39,690 nucleotides of DNA from Bacteroidales bacterium (GCA_026984135.1 JALSSR010000214.1:1-39690), one strand, 5' to 3'; positions 7,453 through 17,345 are shown, counted from the stretch's first letter. Translations and numbers: made by a program. The notes: a model not told the origin generated them from the letters alone.

Positions 7453-9090
7453 TTATGCCAAATATTTTGCCACAATAGGCATTCTTCGCCCCATACCGAA
7501 AGCCTTGGGAGAAACACGAAGCATCGGCGGTGTTTGATATCGCTTGTACTCATTCATATTGACCAGTTTCAGGATGCGATGGACTATCTTTTCATCGAAT
7601 CCCATCTCTATCAATTCATTGGGCCCTTGACGTTTTTCGATATACTGGTAAAGAATGGTATCGAGAATGTCATAATCGGGTAAGGAGTCTGAATCTTTCT
7701 GATCGGGACGAAGTTCTGCCGACGGTGGTTTCGTGATAGTGTTCAGGGGTATTATTTCTCTATCCCTGTTAATATATCTTGCAAGTTCAAAAACCTCAGT
7801 CTTGTAAACATCCCCTATAACCGACAATCCGCCGTTCATATCACCGTAAAGAGTACCGTATCCGACAGCCGCCTCACTTTTATTGGAAGTATTGAGCAGG
7901 ATGTAACCGAATTTATTGGAAAGTGCCATCAGGATAACACCTCTTGCACGCGCCTGAATATTTTCTTCCGTAACATTAAAAGGCAGTCCCTGAAAAAAAG
8001 GCTCCAGAATACCGGTAAAACTTTTAAAGGCTTCTTCTATGGGAATGATATCATAAGGTGACCCGAGGTTTTCGGCAAGATCCCTGGCATCCCTAATCGA
8101 ATGATCGGACGAAAATCGTGACGGAAGCAAAATTGACCTCACATTCTCCTTTCCAAGTGCCTCAACGGCAATAACAAGCGTAACCGCCGAATCAATGCCC
8201 CCCGACAATCCGAGAATGGCTTTCTTAAATCCCAACTTTTCAAAATAATTTTTTACTCCCATCACCAACCCGTCGTGGATTAAAGATATTTTTGATGGTT
8301 TCTCCTTTTTATTAACTACAAAAGTTTCCTCAACATCCTTAATATCAATAATCAGGAAATCCTCCTCAAAATATTTCATCTCCGTTGTTATCAACCCTTT
8401 GGAGTTAAAGACCATTGAGCCGCCGTCGAAAAGAAGCTCGGTCTGGGCACCGACATGGTTAACATAAATAAGCGGAAGTTTATATTTCTTTACATTCTGT
8501 AACAAAACGCTTTTTCTTTTTTCAGCCTGATCATAATCAAAAGGTGAAGCTGCAATGTTTATCATTATATCGGGATTGAGTTTGAAAAGCTCATCCATAG
8601 GATTTATCCTGTACAGCAGGTCATCGCCCACATTCCAAAGGTCTTCACAAATGGTTATTGCCAGCTTTTTACCTTTGAACTCCACAAGGTTAAACTCATT
8701 ATTGGGTTCAAAATATCTGTACTCATCAAAAATATCGTAATTGGGCAGAAGTGTTTTGTAATTCTTTGATTTCACTTTTCCGTCCTCAAGGAAAAAGGCG
8801 GTATTGAAAAGGTCTTTGCCTTTAAATTCGGGATTTTTTGCGGGCGAGCCGACGATGGCAGCTATTCCGACACACTCGGCGGCTATTTTCTCTATTGTGG
8901 CATCACACCGGTCTATAAAATCCTCAAACTCTAGGAAATCACGTGGAGGATAGCCCGAAACCGCCAGCTCCGAAAAGACTATCAAATCGGCATTCCCGGC
9001 TTTAGCCTTTTTTATCGCATCCGATATCTTTTTGAAATTTTTCCCGAAATTTCCTATATGATAATTTATCTGTGCCAGTGCTATTTTCAC
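7453..9090 (-). CDS. nadE: Glutamine-dependent NAD+ synthetase
   Basis: A 545-residue two-domain enzyme that makes NAD+ from deamido-NAD+, using ammonia from glutamine. The N-terminal nitrilase-type glutaminase domain (about 1-260) has the Glu41-Lys112-Cys148 triad (in FSEL, YKTLLPNYD and ITICEDLW). The C-terminal synthetase domain carries the PP-loop SGGIDS at 296-301, NTSNKSEAAVGYGTLYGDMN, and the C-terminal KDSDSLPDYDILD region. The start is a GTG codon at 9090. The gene lies 12 bases downstream of the outer-membrane protein gene at 9103-9798 on the same strand, so the two are probably cotranscribed. Confidence 0.95.
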   Translation of the reverse strand: MKIALAQINYHIGNFGKNFKKISDAIKKAKAGNADLIVFSELAVSGYPPRDFLEFEDFIDRCDATIEKIAAECVGIAAIVGSPAKNPEFKGKDLFNTAFFLEDGKVKSKNYKTLLPNYDIFDEYRYFEPNNEFNLVEFKGKKLAITICEDLWNVGDDLLYRINPMDELFKLNPDIMINIAASPFDYDQAEKRKSVLLQNVKKYKLPLIYVNHVGAQTELLFDGGSMVFNSKGLITTEMKYFEEDFLIIDIKDVEETFVVNKKEKPSKISLIHDGLVMGVKNYFEKLGFKKAILGLSGGIDSAVTLVIAVEALGKENVRSILLPSRFSSDHSIRDARDLAENLGSPYDIIPIEEAFKSFTGILEPFFQGLPFNVTEENIQARARGVILMALSNKFGYILLNTSNKSEAAVGYGTLYGDMNGGLSVIGDVYKTEVFELARYINRDREIIPLNTITKPPSAELRPDQKDSDSLPDYDILDTILYQYIEKRQGPNELIEMGFDEKIVHRILKLVNMNEYKRYQTPPMLRVSPKAFGMGRRMPIVAKYLA

Positions 9091-9102
9091 GTTTCTCGAT
9101 TT

Positions 9103-9798
9103 TTAAAACATTATCCCGAGATTAAGCTCAAGATAATACATAAATGCCTTTTGTTTTATGTCGGGATAGACGGTATTGTTACCTTTCAGTATATTTGTCA
9201 AACCGTTATTGAAATTGATTTCCAAAAATAATGATGTCGAATTGTCGAAAAAATATTCCAGTCCCGCCCCGACTATCATAGATGCTTTTGCAAATTTGAT
9301 ATCATCGCTAATATCATTCTTTTCGGACTTAAAGGACTCATTACCGTAAGCAAACGAATCCTTTGCCTTGGCCTTCAAATTGAATGAGGCACTGAAGCCG
9401 ATAACGCCGTAATATGCCACATGCCCGAATTTGTTTGTTCTCATCTTTATGGTTACAGGCACCTGAAGATTCCGGATAATGAATTTTCTGGATAGTACTC
9501 CCGTTGTAGGAACCGTGTCGGGATCAATTATTGTTTGAAATGGAAATGTCAGTTTCCCGTTAAGATAATCCACATTAAAACCGGTTCGTACAAAATAATT
9601 TTCAGTCAACGTTATGTCGGAGACAAAACCCCATGAGAAGCCGAGAGAAGCCCCGTTTGACTCATAGTTCTCGGCATCGGCAGAAAACCAGGCCAGGTTA
9701 GGTGCAGCCCTGAATCCAAACCTGAAAGGCTTAACCTGTGAAATGGTAGTGCTGCTATACAGGGCAAATACAATAAGAAAAAGCAAATATTTTTTCAT
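9103..9798 (-). CDS. Outer-membrane beta-barrel (porin-family) protein
   Basis: A 231-residue protein with an N-terminal signal peptide (hydrophobic residues 4-18, cleavage probably after TISQ). Alternating aromatic beta-strand patterns follow, including FRFGFRAAPNLAWF at the start and a terminal YLELNLGIMF strand. This fits the small Bacteroidota outer-membrane beta-barrel family (OMP_b-brl_2 type), whose function is generally unknown. It precedes nadE by 12 bases. It resembles in size and style the protein encoded divergently at 9921, suggesting a distant paralogous pair. Confidence 0.75.
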   Translation of the reverse strand: MKKYLLFLIVFALYSSTTISQVKPFRFGFRAAPNLAWFSADAENYESNGASLGFSWGFVSDITLTENYFVRTGFNVDYLNGKLTFPFQTIIDPDTVPTTGVLSRKFIIRNLQVPVTIKMRTNKFGHVAYYGVIGFSASFNLKAKAKDSFAYGNESFKSEKNDISDDIKFAKASMIVGAGLEYFFDNSTSLFLEINFNNGLTNILKGNNTVYPDIKQKAFMYYLELNLGIMF

Positions 9799-9820
9799 TG
9801 ATCATCAAATAAATTCACAA

Positions 9821-9828
9821 CAAAAATA
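9821..9828 (-). promoter_or_regulatory. -7 promoter element of the porin-nadE operon
   Basis: The minus strand reads TATTTTTG, an exact TAnnTTTG match 22 bases before the ATG at 9798. No convincing -33 element is seen. Confidence 0.5.
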
Positions 9829-9881
9829 GTTAATAAGTAACATGAATGAATCATTCTCGTTAAAAATATTATTTTTATTTC

Positions 9882-9889
9882 TATCTTTG
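9882..9889 (+). promoter_or_regulatory. -7 promoter element of the porin-gldB pair
   Basis: TATCTTTG is an exact TAnnTTTG match, 31 bases upstream of the ATG at 9921. The -33 region is AT-rich without a clear TTTG. It is divergent from the element at 9821-9828. Confidence 0.5.
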
Positions 9890-9920
9890 TTGTTCAATTA
9901 ATCTAAAGTTTGTAATAATT

Positions 9921-10556
9921 ATGAAAAAAATTGCATTATTAATTATCGTATCATTTGTTAGCTCTGCAACCTTTGCACAACTCCATCTCGGCATTAAGGG
10001 AGCCGTATCAATGAGCAAATTTACAACAAACATCAATGATGTTGCGGAAGCAGCTAAAACCGGGTATCAGATTGGTGCTTTTGTCCGGTTGGGCAAGAAA
10101 CTTCATCTTCAGCCTGAAGTCTATTTCAGCGTCAAACCCGGGAAGGTTGAGTTCACAACACCCGACATCAATGATCCCACAAAAAAGTTTAATATTTCGG
10201 AAAATATTAATTTCAGCACAGTTGACATTCCTATACTTTTGGGATACCGGTTACTTAAAATCCCATTGGGAAATATAAGGATTCAGGCGGGTCCTGTTGC
10301 ATCATTTATAACAAATACCACAATGACCGTTTCAAAAGACGGTGTTGAAATGCCCGAGCAGGATTATCCTGAGTCTTTTAAGGACTTTAACTGGGCAGCG
10401 CAATTCGGTGTGGGTGTTGATGTGCTTTTCCTGACCGTTGATCTCAGATATGAACTCGGACTCTCAAACCTGTATGACAAACCCGATAATGCCCCTGAAG
10501 ACCGGTCTTATAAAAACAATGTTTTCTTTTTAAGTGTCGGCTGGAAAATATTTTAA
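9921..10556 (+). CDS. Outer-membrane beta-barrel (porin-family) protein
   Basis: A 211-residue protein with a signal peptide (cleavage probably after SATFAQ, residues 15-20) and the Bacteroidota porin-family start LHLGIKGAVSMSKF. Repeated amphipathic strands follow (GYQIGAFVRLG, LHLQPEVYFS, IRIQAGPVASF), ending in the terminal strand NNVFFLSVGWKIF. It is predicted to be a small eight- or ten-stranded barrel with no assigned substrate. The stop codon is directly followed by the ATG of the GldB-like gene with no gap, so the two are translationally coupled. Confidence 0.75.
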   Translation: MKKIALLIIVSFVSSATFAQLHLGIKGAVSMSKFTTNINDVAEAAKTGYQIGAFVRLGKKLHLQPEVYFSVKPGKVEFTTPDINDPTKKFNISENINFSTVDIPILLGYRLLKIPLGNIRIQAGPVASFITNTTMTVSKDGVEMPEQDYPESFKDFNWAAQFGVGVDVLFLTVDLRYELGLSNLYDKPDNAPEDRSYKNNVFFLSVGWKIF

Positions 10557-11549
10557 ATGAAAGGAAGAATAGTTTTATTTCTTTTTTTGCTTGGCTTAAT
10601 ATCTTGTCAATCGGGCTCGGACAGGTTGGATGTTAATGTTGATGACATTCAAATAAAACCGGTAAAGATTAAAAGATACGGTAAAGTTCTTTTTGAAATT
10701 GATAAAAAGAACTTAAAACCCGGACTAAAGAAACTGCAAAAGGATTTCGGAGTTTTCCTGAACGGAAATCTTGACGACACGCTGAATCTCATCCGCATCG
10801 GGGATTTTATTTCCGATCCGATGCTTATTAAATCCGCCGATGATTGCAATAAAGCATATCCCGATCTCACATTTCTTGAAAATGAGCTGACAGATGCATT
10901 CAAACATTATAAGTACTATTTTCCAAAAGCGGATTTACCTGATGTTTATACATACATCTCGGGCTTTGATTATGACTATCCCGTCCAATATTTTGATAAC
11001 AATCTGATAATTGCGTTGGATATGTATCTCGGAGCAAATTATAAAGAGTACTTAAAACTGGGATTGCCGGCATACAGAATCAGGAATTTCGACAAATCTC
11101 ATATAGTCCGGGATTGTATGGCTGCTATGGAAAGCGAGAAGGTTGATCCGTCAAAAACAGGCTCTACACTGCTTGATAATATGATAACACAAGGGAAAAC
11201 ACTTTACTTTATCAAAGCTATGATACCGGAATGTAACGACTCCATAATTCTCGATTATTCGGGCAGCCAACTGGAATGGGTCAAAAAAAACGAGGCGAAT
11301 ATTTGGGCGTTTTTTATCGAGAATGAACTCCTTTTCTCCGTTGATCCCGAAATTATGAACAAATTCATTGTTGATGCACCTTTTACATCCTACTTCGGAA
11401 ATGAGTCGGCACCGCGGAACGGTTGGTGGATAGGATACAAAATCGTAAAAAGTTTTATGGACAATAATCCCGATACAACACTTGCCGGATTAATGAAGAT
11501 GTATGATTCGCAAGCAATTCTTAATAAGTCGGGTTATAAACCGGAATAG
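10557..11549 (+). CDS. GldB-like lipoprotein
   Basis: A 330-residue lipoprotein with a type II signal ending in LGLISC (lipidated Cys17). The body matches the GldB/DUF2268-like family as I recall it. Key stretches are YISGFDYDYPVQYFDNNLIIALDMYLG, the LYFIKAMIPECNDSIILDYS segment, WAFFIENELLFS, and APFTSYFGNESAPRNGWWIGYKIVKSFM. In flavobacteria GldB is needed for gliding and type IX secretion. Bacteroidales homologues are widespread and less well understood. It is translationally coupled to the upstream porin-family gene, and no other gld gene is in the window. Confidence 0.75.
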   Translation: MKGRIVLFLFLLGLISCQSGSDRLDVNVDDIQIKPVKIKRYGKVLFEIDKKNLKPGLKKLQKDFGVFLNGNLDDTLNLIRIGDFISDPMLIKSADDCNKAYPDLTFLENELTDAFKHYKYYFPKADLPDVYTYISGFDYDYPVQYFDNNLIIALDMYLGANYKEYLKLGLPAYRIRNFDKSHIVRDCMAAMESEKVDPSKTGSTLLDNMITQGKTLYFIKAMIPECNDSIILDYSGSQLEWVKKNEANIWAFFIENELLFSVDPEIMNKFIVDAPFTSYFGNESAPRNGWWIGYKIVKSFMDNNPDTTLAGLMKMYDSQAILNKSGYKPE

Positions 11550-11648
11550 TACAAACTTCATCTCCGACAATCACTCATTCACGTATTAATCCTCTATTCC
11601 GTAAAAAAATTCACAAAAAAATTTTAATAACAAATAAAAAAGTTTATT

Positions 11649-11681
11649 AACTTTACATAAAATTAAATATAATGTAAAGTT
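11649..11681. repeat. Perfect 10-bp inverted repeat
   Basis: AACTTTACAT (11649-11658) and ATGTAAAGTT (11672-11681) are exact inverted copies around a 13-base AT-only loop. It lies about 190 bases upstream of the comM start. It may be an operator or a weak hairpin in an AT-rich spacer. Confidence 0.5.
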
Positions 11682-11862
11682 TACTTATAAAAATATTTAT
11701 AAAAAGGAAATCTTATCGTAAAATAAACTCTTTTATCGAATCGGTATTAAGCTATTTGAAACAAAAAGGATTTTACCCGGCCACAATCACTGATTAAATC
11801 GCTGCCTGCCCTTCCGCCTAAAAACGTCAAATGATTTTTCCACATTTTATTTCATTTTTTTA

Positions 11863-11870
11863 TACCTTTG
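11863..11870 (+). promoter_or_regulatory. comM -7 promoter element
   Basis: TACCTTTG is an exact TAnnTTTG match ending only 4 bases before the comM ATG. Transcription normally starts a few bases after this element, so the mRNA would begin at or next to the start codon (leaderless). Confidence 0.55.
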
Positions 11871-11874
11871 CCCT

Positions 11875-13413
11875 ATGCTAGTCAAAACTTACGGCAGTAC
11901 GTTAATAGGAATAGATGCTTTAACAATAACGGTTGAAGTTTATGTGGGACGCGGGTCGAAGTTCAGTCTTGTCGGCTTGCCCGATAATGCCGTTAAGGAG
12001 AGTCAGGACAGAATTTGGGCCGCCTTGCACAATACGGAATACAAGTGGCCGGGATTGAAAATCACTATCAATATGGCCCCTGCGGATATTAAAAAGGAAG
12101 GCTCGGCTTATGACCTTACAATTGCAATTGGAATACTCGCAGCTTCAGAACAGATTGACTCAAGCAGACTCGGAGATTACATAATTATGGGAGAGATGTC
12201 TCTCGACGGCAGCCTGAAACCCATCAAAGGTGCTTTGCCCATTGCAATTGAAGCCCGGAAACAAGGATTTAAAGGTTTTATCCTTCCGGAGCAAAATGCG
12301 AAAGAAGCTGCCATCGTTGACAATCTTGAGGTTTACGGAATGAAGAACATCAAGGAGGTTATTGAGTTTCTTGAAGGAACACAAACCTTTACCCCGGTTC
12401 ATATTGACACACGACAGGAGTTTTACTCCAGTCTAAGCCGCTACGAGTTTGACTTTTCGGATGTAAAAGGACAGGAGAATATCAAAAGGGCTTTGGAAAT
12501 AGCAGCCGCCGGAGGTCATAATGTGATAATGATAGGACCTCCCGGGTCGGGAAAAACAATGCTGGCAAAACGGCTACCTTCCATTTTACCTCCTTTAAAC
12601 CTTCACGAAGCTTTGGAAACCACAAAGATACATTCCGTAGCCGGGAAACTGGGAAAAAGCGATTCACTTGTCTCGGTCAGACCTTTCAGGTCGCCGCACC
12701 ATACAATTTCGGATGCCGGACTTGTGGGTGGCGGAACATATCCCGGTCCCGGAGAAATATCGCTTGCACATAACGGGGTTCTCTTTCTCGACGAGTTGCC
12801 TGAGTTCAAGCGTTCAGTGCTTGAAGTTATGCGACAACCTATGGAGGACAGAATCGTCACCATATCACGCGCAAGGCAAACGGTGGAGTTCCCGGCGGGT
12901 TTTATGCTCGTTGCAGCTATGAACCCCTGCCCCTGCGGTTATTACAATCATCCGACAATTGAGTGTACCTGCGCTCCCGGAATGGTACAGCGCTATCTGA
13001 ATAAAATATCAGGACCACTGCTTGACAGAATTGATATTCATATTGAAGTTATCCCAGTCCCGTTCGGTGAGTTGTCAAATATGAAAGAGGGAGAAAAAAG
13101 CGAAAAAATTAGAGAAAGGGTTGTTGCCGCCCGAAAGATACAGACCGAAAGATATAAAAACTCGCCGGGTATCCACGCAAATGCACAGATGAGCAGCAAA
13201 CAGATCAGAAAAATTTGCAGGATAGATGAAGCGGGACAGACACTGCTGAAAAATGCAATGGAAAAACTTAGCCTCTCGGCAAGGGCTTACGACAGGATTT
13301 TACGTGTGGCACGGACAATTGCCGACCTTGACAATAGTGAAAATATTTTGACGGAACACCTCGCCGAAGCTATCAACTATCGAAGTTTGGACAGGGATAG
13401 CTGGGGGAGATAA
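11875..13413 (+). CDS. comM: YifB/ComM-family Mg-chelatase-like AAA+ ATPase
   Basis: A 512-residue protein of the ComM/YifB family, hexameric helicases that promote branch migration during natural transformation. The N-terminal ChlI-like domain (about 1-180) begins [15 protein letters not shown], the usual family start, which supports this ATG. The AAA+ module has Walker A GPPGSGKT at 221-228 and Walker B LFLDE at 303-307. A Cys-rich insertion ([19 protein letters not shown]) and a C-terminal helical domain with [18 protein letters not shown] follow. The next gene starts 11 bases after its stop but differs sharply in base composition. Confidence 0.95.
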   Translation: MLVKTYGSTLIGIDALTITVEVYVGRGSKFSLVGLPDNAVKESQDRIWAALHNTEYKWPGLKITINMAPADIKKEGSAYDLTIAIGILAASEQIDSSRLGDYIIMGEMSLDGSLKPIKGALPIAIEARKQGFKGFILPEQNAKEAAIVDNLEVYGMKNIKEVIEFLEGTQTFTPVHIDTRQEFYSSLSRYEFDFSDVKGQENIKRALEIAAAGGHNVIMIGPPGSGKTMLAKRLPSILPPLNLHEALETTKIHSVAGKLGKSDSLVSVRPFRSPHHTISDAGLVGGGTYPGPGEISLAHNGVLFLDELPEFKRSVLEVMRQPMEDRIVTISRARQTVEFPAGFMLVAAMNPCPCGYYNHPTIECTCAPGMVQRYLNKISGPLLDRIDIHIEVIPVPFGELSNMKEGEKSEKIRERVVAARKIQTERYKNSPGIHANAQMSSKQIRKICRIDEAGQTLLKNAMEKLSLSARAYDRILRVARTIADLDNSENILTEHLAEAINYRSLDRDSWGR

Positions 13414-13424
13414 AAAAAGTTATT

Positions 13425-15560
13425 ATGAGTACAATTAATAAAAATCTCTTTATCTTAGTCTTTTATCTGTTTACTATAAATAGCAATACAGCTCAGATTG
13501 ACTTCGATTCCATCCACTATATTGATGAAAGCTACACTATACCAACCAGCATTTTTTCTATTGATTTTGATTATGACGGAGATATTGATATTTTGGCGAG
13601 TAGCTGGTCGGATACTCTAGCATTATTCCTAAATAAGGGAAGTGGAAAATTTGATTCTCCCATAATCATTGAAAATACTTTGGATAACATTAAGCCCCTT
13701 GTTGTTTGCGATCTTGATCTGGATGGTGATTACGACATCCTATCTGCATCATATAATGATGAAATTATAGTATGGATTGAAAATCTTGGTAATTATGTTT
13801 TCTCAACTCCAAACATTATTGCCTCATCATTAGAAAATATTACTTTTGTTGCAGGTTATGATATGGATAATGATGGAGATGTTGATGTTATTGGTAGTTT
13901 TTACGATAGAATTTCTTGGTTTGAAAATGATGGAAACTGTAATTTTGATAATGAAATAGTTATTCACAATATTAATCCACAGCGATCATTATGTTTCAGT
14001 GATGTTGATGATGATGGAGACATAGATATCTTAACAAAAATTAAATTTTCCACAAACGCAGTTTTATGGTTTCAAAACAATGGTGATAAAACATTTACAA
14101 AGGATAGTATAGAAGTACCCTTTGACTTTCAGTTTACTCTACTTGCCAATACTTTTGATTTGAACAATGACAACAAAGATGACTTTATTTTATCAGTAAC
14201 CACCGATTATTATGATAAAGAGGCAATATTTATAAACACAGGTAACGGCAATTTTGATTTTTCAGGGGCATTAGGAATAGAAAACCCACAATTTATTTCA
14301 TCTTATGATTTCGACTCTGACGGAGATGGTGATATGATTATTTATTCGAGCTGGGATAATAGATTGATTTTTGTAGAAAATAATGATATGTTATTCCAAG
14401 AAAAATATATTAAACAAAGAGTCTCCTTTGGCAGAGCATTGTCAAATGGTGATTTTGATAATGACGGAGACAGGGATATTTTAGTCAGTTCAAGCACCGG
14501 ATTTTTCTGGATGGAGAATTTATTGTTGGAAATCTTAAACCAGCCGAAAAACAGTACTGTATGTGCCTACAAAAATGCGATCTTTTCTGTTTCGGCTAAA
14601 GATGCCAATTGTTATAAATGGCAAGTATCAGGCTATGATGGACATAATTATTTCATAACTCCTTATGATTATGAAGATATTTTCCTTAACCTTACTTCTC
14701 CGGTGTTAACGGTAACTAATCCCGGTCCCGATATGGATGGATTACAATTTAGGTGCAAAGTGCAAAATAATGGCGGATTCATTTATACTGATACGGTAAC
14801 TCTTTCCATTTTTGAAGATAATGAGCCCCCTTCTTTAGTAACCAAAGATGTTGTTTTTTATCTGGGGAATAGTGTTCAAACCAAACTCTCCGCAGCTTAT
14901 TTGATTAAAGAATTATCAGATAATTGTGAATATATTGATACAACACTTTCTATGTCAAATTTCGATTGCAATAATATTGGAGATAATATCATACAGGTTA
15001 CTGCTGTAGACGGTTCGGGTAATTCCGTAACAAATGATGTAAAGATAACCGTTGTTGATACTATTGCCCCCAAAATAATTATTAATAAAACTATAGAATT
15101 TTTTACTACCGGAAACGAATACAAAATTGCAAGCTCTTTAGCCGACCCTGATTTGGTTTACGATAATTGCGGTGTAAAGTCTTATTATAATAACATAAAT
15201 GGACTGGAAACTCTTAAAGGAGCAGTATTTTCATCAGGAAACAATAAAGTTGAATGGTATGCAGAAGATATTTACGATAATATGTCGAAAGTTTTAATAA
15301 ATGTTTTAATAACCAATGAAAACTCCTATTCCGTTTTTCCGAATCCTTTCAGAGATTATATAATAATTACCCAAGAATATGAAGGGAATTACTCATTAAA
15401 TGTTATAAATGGAAGGGGCAAAACAGTATATAGTGTGGAAAATGTGACTGACATATGGTTTCCCATTAATCTAAACTTTTTAAAAGAAGGTCTTTATATT
15501 TTAAAAATAGTTTCCGGAGATAAAGTAACAATATTTAAAATTATTAAAGTTAATCCCTAA
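13425..15560 (+). CDS. Secreted FG-GAP/VCBS-repeat protein with T9SS sorting domain
   Basis: A 711-residue protein with a signal peptide (cleaved near NTAQ, residue 24). Residues 40-365 hold seven calcium-loop repeats of the DxDxDGDxD type (such as DFDYDGDID, DLDLDGDYD, DMDNDGDVD, DFDNDGDRD), typical of FG-GAP/VCBS beta-propellers. A Cys-containing Ig-like region (about 370-460) and two HYR-like modules (ending TAVDGSGNSVTNDVKITVVD) come next. The last 80 residues (SVFPNPF to GLYILKIVSGDKVTIFKIIKV) are a type A T9SS sorting domain, so it should be exported to the cell surface or outside. The ligand is unknown. The gene is far more AT-rich than comM, only 11 bases upstream, and converges on the next gene with a 2-base gap. 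Confidence 0.85.
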   Translation: MSTINKNLFILVFYLFTINSNTAQIDFDSIHYIDESYTIPTSIFSIDFDYDGDIDILASSWSDTLALFLNKGSGKFDSPIIIENTLDNIKPLVVCDLDLDGDYDILSASYNDEIIVWIENLGNYVFSTPNIIASSLENITFVAGYDMDNDGDVDVIGSFYDRISWFENDGNCNFDNEIVIHNINPQRSLCFSDVDDDGDIDILTKIKFSTNAVLWFQNNGDKTFTKDSIEVPFDFQFTLLANTFDLNNDNKDDFILSVTTDYYDKEAIFINTGNGNFDFSGALGIENPQFISSYDFDSDGDGDMIIYSSWDNRLIFVENNDMLFQEKYIKQRVSFGRALSNGDFDNDGDRDILVSSSTGFFWMENLLLEILNQPKNSTVCAYKNAIFSVSAKDANCYKWQVSGYDGHNYFITPYDYEDIFLNLTSPVLTVTNPGPDMDGLQFRCKVQNNGGFIYTDTVTLSIFEDNEPPSLVTKDVVFYLGNSVQTKLSAAYLIKELSDNCEYIDTTLSMSNFDCNNIGDNIIQVTAVDGSGNSVTNDVKITVVDTIAPKIIINKTIEFFTTGNEYKIASSLADPDLVYDNCGVKSYYNNINGLETLKGAVFSSGNNKVEWYAEDIYDNMSKVLINVLITNENSYSVFPNPFRDYIIITQEYEGNYSLNVINGRGKTVYSVENVTDIWFPINLNFLKEGLYILKIVSGDKVTIFKIIKVNP

Positions 15561-15562
15561 TA

Positions 15563-17320
15563 TTATTTTCCACCTCCAAGAACATCACCATCAAGATTAT
15601 CAAAATAAATATTGTTCTCTAAGACAGGGGTGTTTGGATTAGGAGCATAAATACCCCAATGCTTGGAATGAGCAATTGTGCAATTCTTAATAGTGATATT
15701 AGCTGATATCTCTATACTGGATTTAAAATTATAACTACTAATATTTCCTGCATATAATATTTTACAGTACTCTAGAATTGACTCCGTAGAGGAATATTTT
15801 TTAAATGTAATGCCTTCCCAATCTCCACGGCTGGGATTTTCTTTGTACGATGTAAATACTATCGGGTTTTCAGCAGTACCTTTACAAATAAAACTTGTAA
15901 TGTTCGCTGAACCTCCTATAAGAAGTCCACCTCCGTTAAAACAAATAACAACTCCTGGCTCAATAACTAACTTCGAATTAGGCCACGCAGTAGTACTAAT
16001 AAAATTGTCTAAATAAAACTCAGCACCTACATTTTTCCATAATATATATTTATTTGTTATAGTACCTTGCCTTACATATATTCTATAATTGTTAAATTTG
16101 TTGTTCTCTCCAATTGATTTAATTGAGCCAACAGATAAAGTAATAGCAAAAGTTTCGAGATCGGAAAATGTATTATTGGAAAAATGATTGAAATATGTAT
16201 AATCATTATTAGTGTTACCAACAATTATAGCACTTCTCTGGGAGTATCTGAAAGTACAACTGTCAAAAGAAGCATTAGATGAAGAGTTAAGGCGAATAAA
16301 ACCTATGTTAATGGTACTAGGAATGTTATGACCACCATATTCAAAAATACAGTTTTTGAAATTTGCATTACTCGAAATTACTATAGATTCCCAGTCACCC
16401 GATTTTTTAACCTTTTTGTTTGATGTAAAAATAATAGGTTTTTCAACTGTACCGATAGCTTCAAAATAATTATTGTCAATAAAAATATTACCGTAACTAT
16501 AATCCATTGCTATAATAGTTCCTGCACAAATCCTAACCTTCCCTTTTTTAAATTGCAAGTCTTTACTTACAATATATGGGACTGTTTGAGCTTTCCACAC
16601 AATAGTATCATCATCTGAAGAACTATTATCTATATATCCATCTTTATAACTTTCCGAATTTAGATAAATACCTTTATTATCTATATCTGTTAAAAAAACA
16701 TTATCCTTCCCTATTTTATGAACAAGAGAGGGAGAAATAACCAAAGGATGGTCATTTGTATGCTTAATAATATTACCCGTAAAACTTTCCAGGTAACAAC
16801 TCCCGCCAAAATAAACACCATATTTTTTTGAATAATCAAACAAACAATAATTTACAGATATATGGCCATATTCTACTTCGAGAATCATTTCACTTTCATC
16901 TCCGCACCCTTTTATGAAATTACAATGTTCAAATGTTGAAATAATTTCGGGATGGTTGTTTTTAATGTAAATTCCGTTCCAATACTCTTCAGGTTGCGTA
17001 CTATCTGACATAGGAATAAAGTTAACAGGCTCATCTTCGGTACCTAATGCTATTATGGCTCCGTATGTGTTCTTACCCACTATAATCTTCGCCCCGTTCA
17101 TAAACCTGACATTAACCCCTCTATCAATATATAATATAAAATCGTCAACAATTATATCTTTGTCAACAATTATGTCTTTGCCATTTTCCCAATAAACTAT
17201 AGGTAATGGAATGTCGGTGTTATTACCGGGTTTTATCTGTTCCTCTTTTTTACAAGAAGAAGAAAAAATCACAACAAATGCAAGAAGGAGATAAAAGAAA
17301 CTGTCTATTCTTATTTTCAT
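15563..17320 (-). CDS. Right-handed beta-helix lipoprotein
   Basis: A 585-residue lipoprotein with signal MKIRIDSFFYLLLAFVVIFS and lipobox ending at Cys23, followed by KKEE. The body is a long series of short beta-strand turns with patterns such as FKNCIFEYGGHN, FDSCTFRYSQRSAIIV and IKNCTIAHSKHWGIY, typical of right-handed parallel beta-helix (pectate-lyase-like) folds. I see no clear catalytic set, so it may be adhesive or glycan-binding rather than an enzyme. I chose the ATG at 17320 over one at 17389 because the signal peptide then starts correctly and a perfect -7 element lies at 17338-17345, between the two. It is very AT-rich, like the convergent gene at 13425. Confidence 0.75.
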   Translation of the reverse strand: MKIRIDSFFYLLLAFVVIFSSSCKKEEQIKPGNNTDIPLPIVYWENGKDIIVDKDIIVDDFILYIDRGVNVRFMNGAKIIVGKNTYGAIIALGTEDEPVNFIPMSDSTQPEEYWNGIYIKNNHPEIISTFEHCNFIKGCGDESEMILEVEYGHISVNYCLFDYSKKYGVYFGGSCYLESFTGNIIKHTNDHPLVISPSLVHKIGKDNVFLTDIDNKGIYLNSESYKDGYIDNSSSDDDTIVWKAQTVPYIVSKDLQFKKGKVRICAGTIIAMDYSYGNIFIDNNYFEAIGTVEKPIIFTSNKKVKKSGDWESIVISSNANFKNCIFEYGGHNIPSTINIGFIRLNSSSNASFDSCTFRYSQRSAIIVGNTNNDYTYFNHFSNNTFSDLETFAITLSVGSIKSIGENNKFNNYRIYVRQGTITNKYILWKNVGAEFYLDNFISTTAWPNSKLVIEPGVVICFNGGGLLIGGSANITSFICKGTAENPIVFTSYKENPSRGDWEGITFKKYSSTESILEYCKILYAGNISSYNFKSSIEISANITIKNCTIAHSKHWGIYAPNPNTPVLENNIYFDNLDGDVLGGGK

Positions 17321-17337
17321 CGGATTGATTTTTAGGA

Positions 17338-17345
17338 CAAAATTA
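17338..17345 (-). promoter_or_regulatory. -7 promoter element of the beta-helix lipoprotein gene
   Basis: The minus strand reads TAATTTTG, an exact TAnnTTTG match, 17 bases before the chosen ATG at 17320. No clear -33 element is seen. Confidence 0.5.

Larger units (their letters stand above)
11550..11874. other. 325-base intergenic region between gldB-like gene and comM
   Basis: It is strongly AT-rich with runs of A and T and no open frame of note. It contains an exact 10-bp inverted repeat (11649-11681) and, at the right edge, the -7 promoter element for comM. No terminator hairpin with a T-run is evident after the gldB-like gene. Confidence 0.6.
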
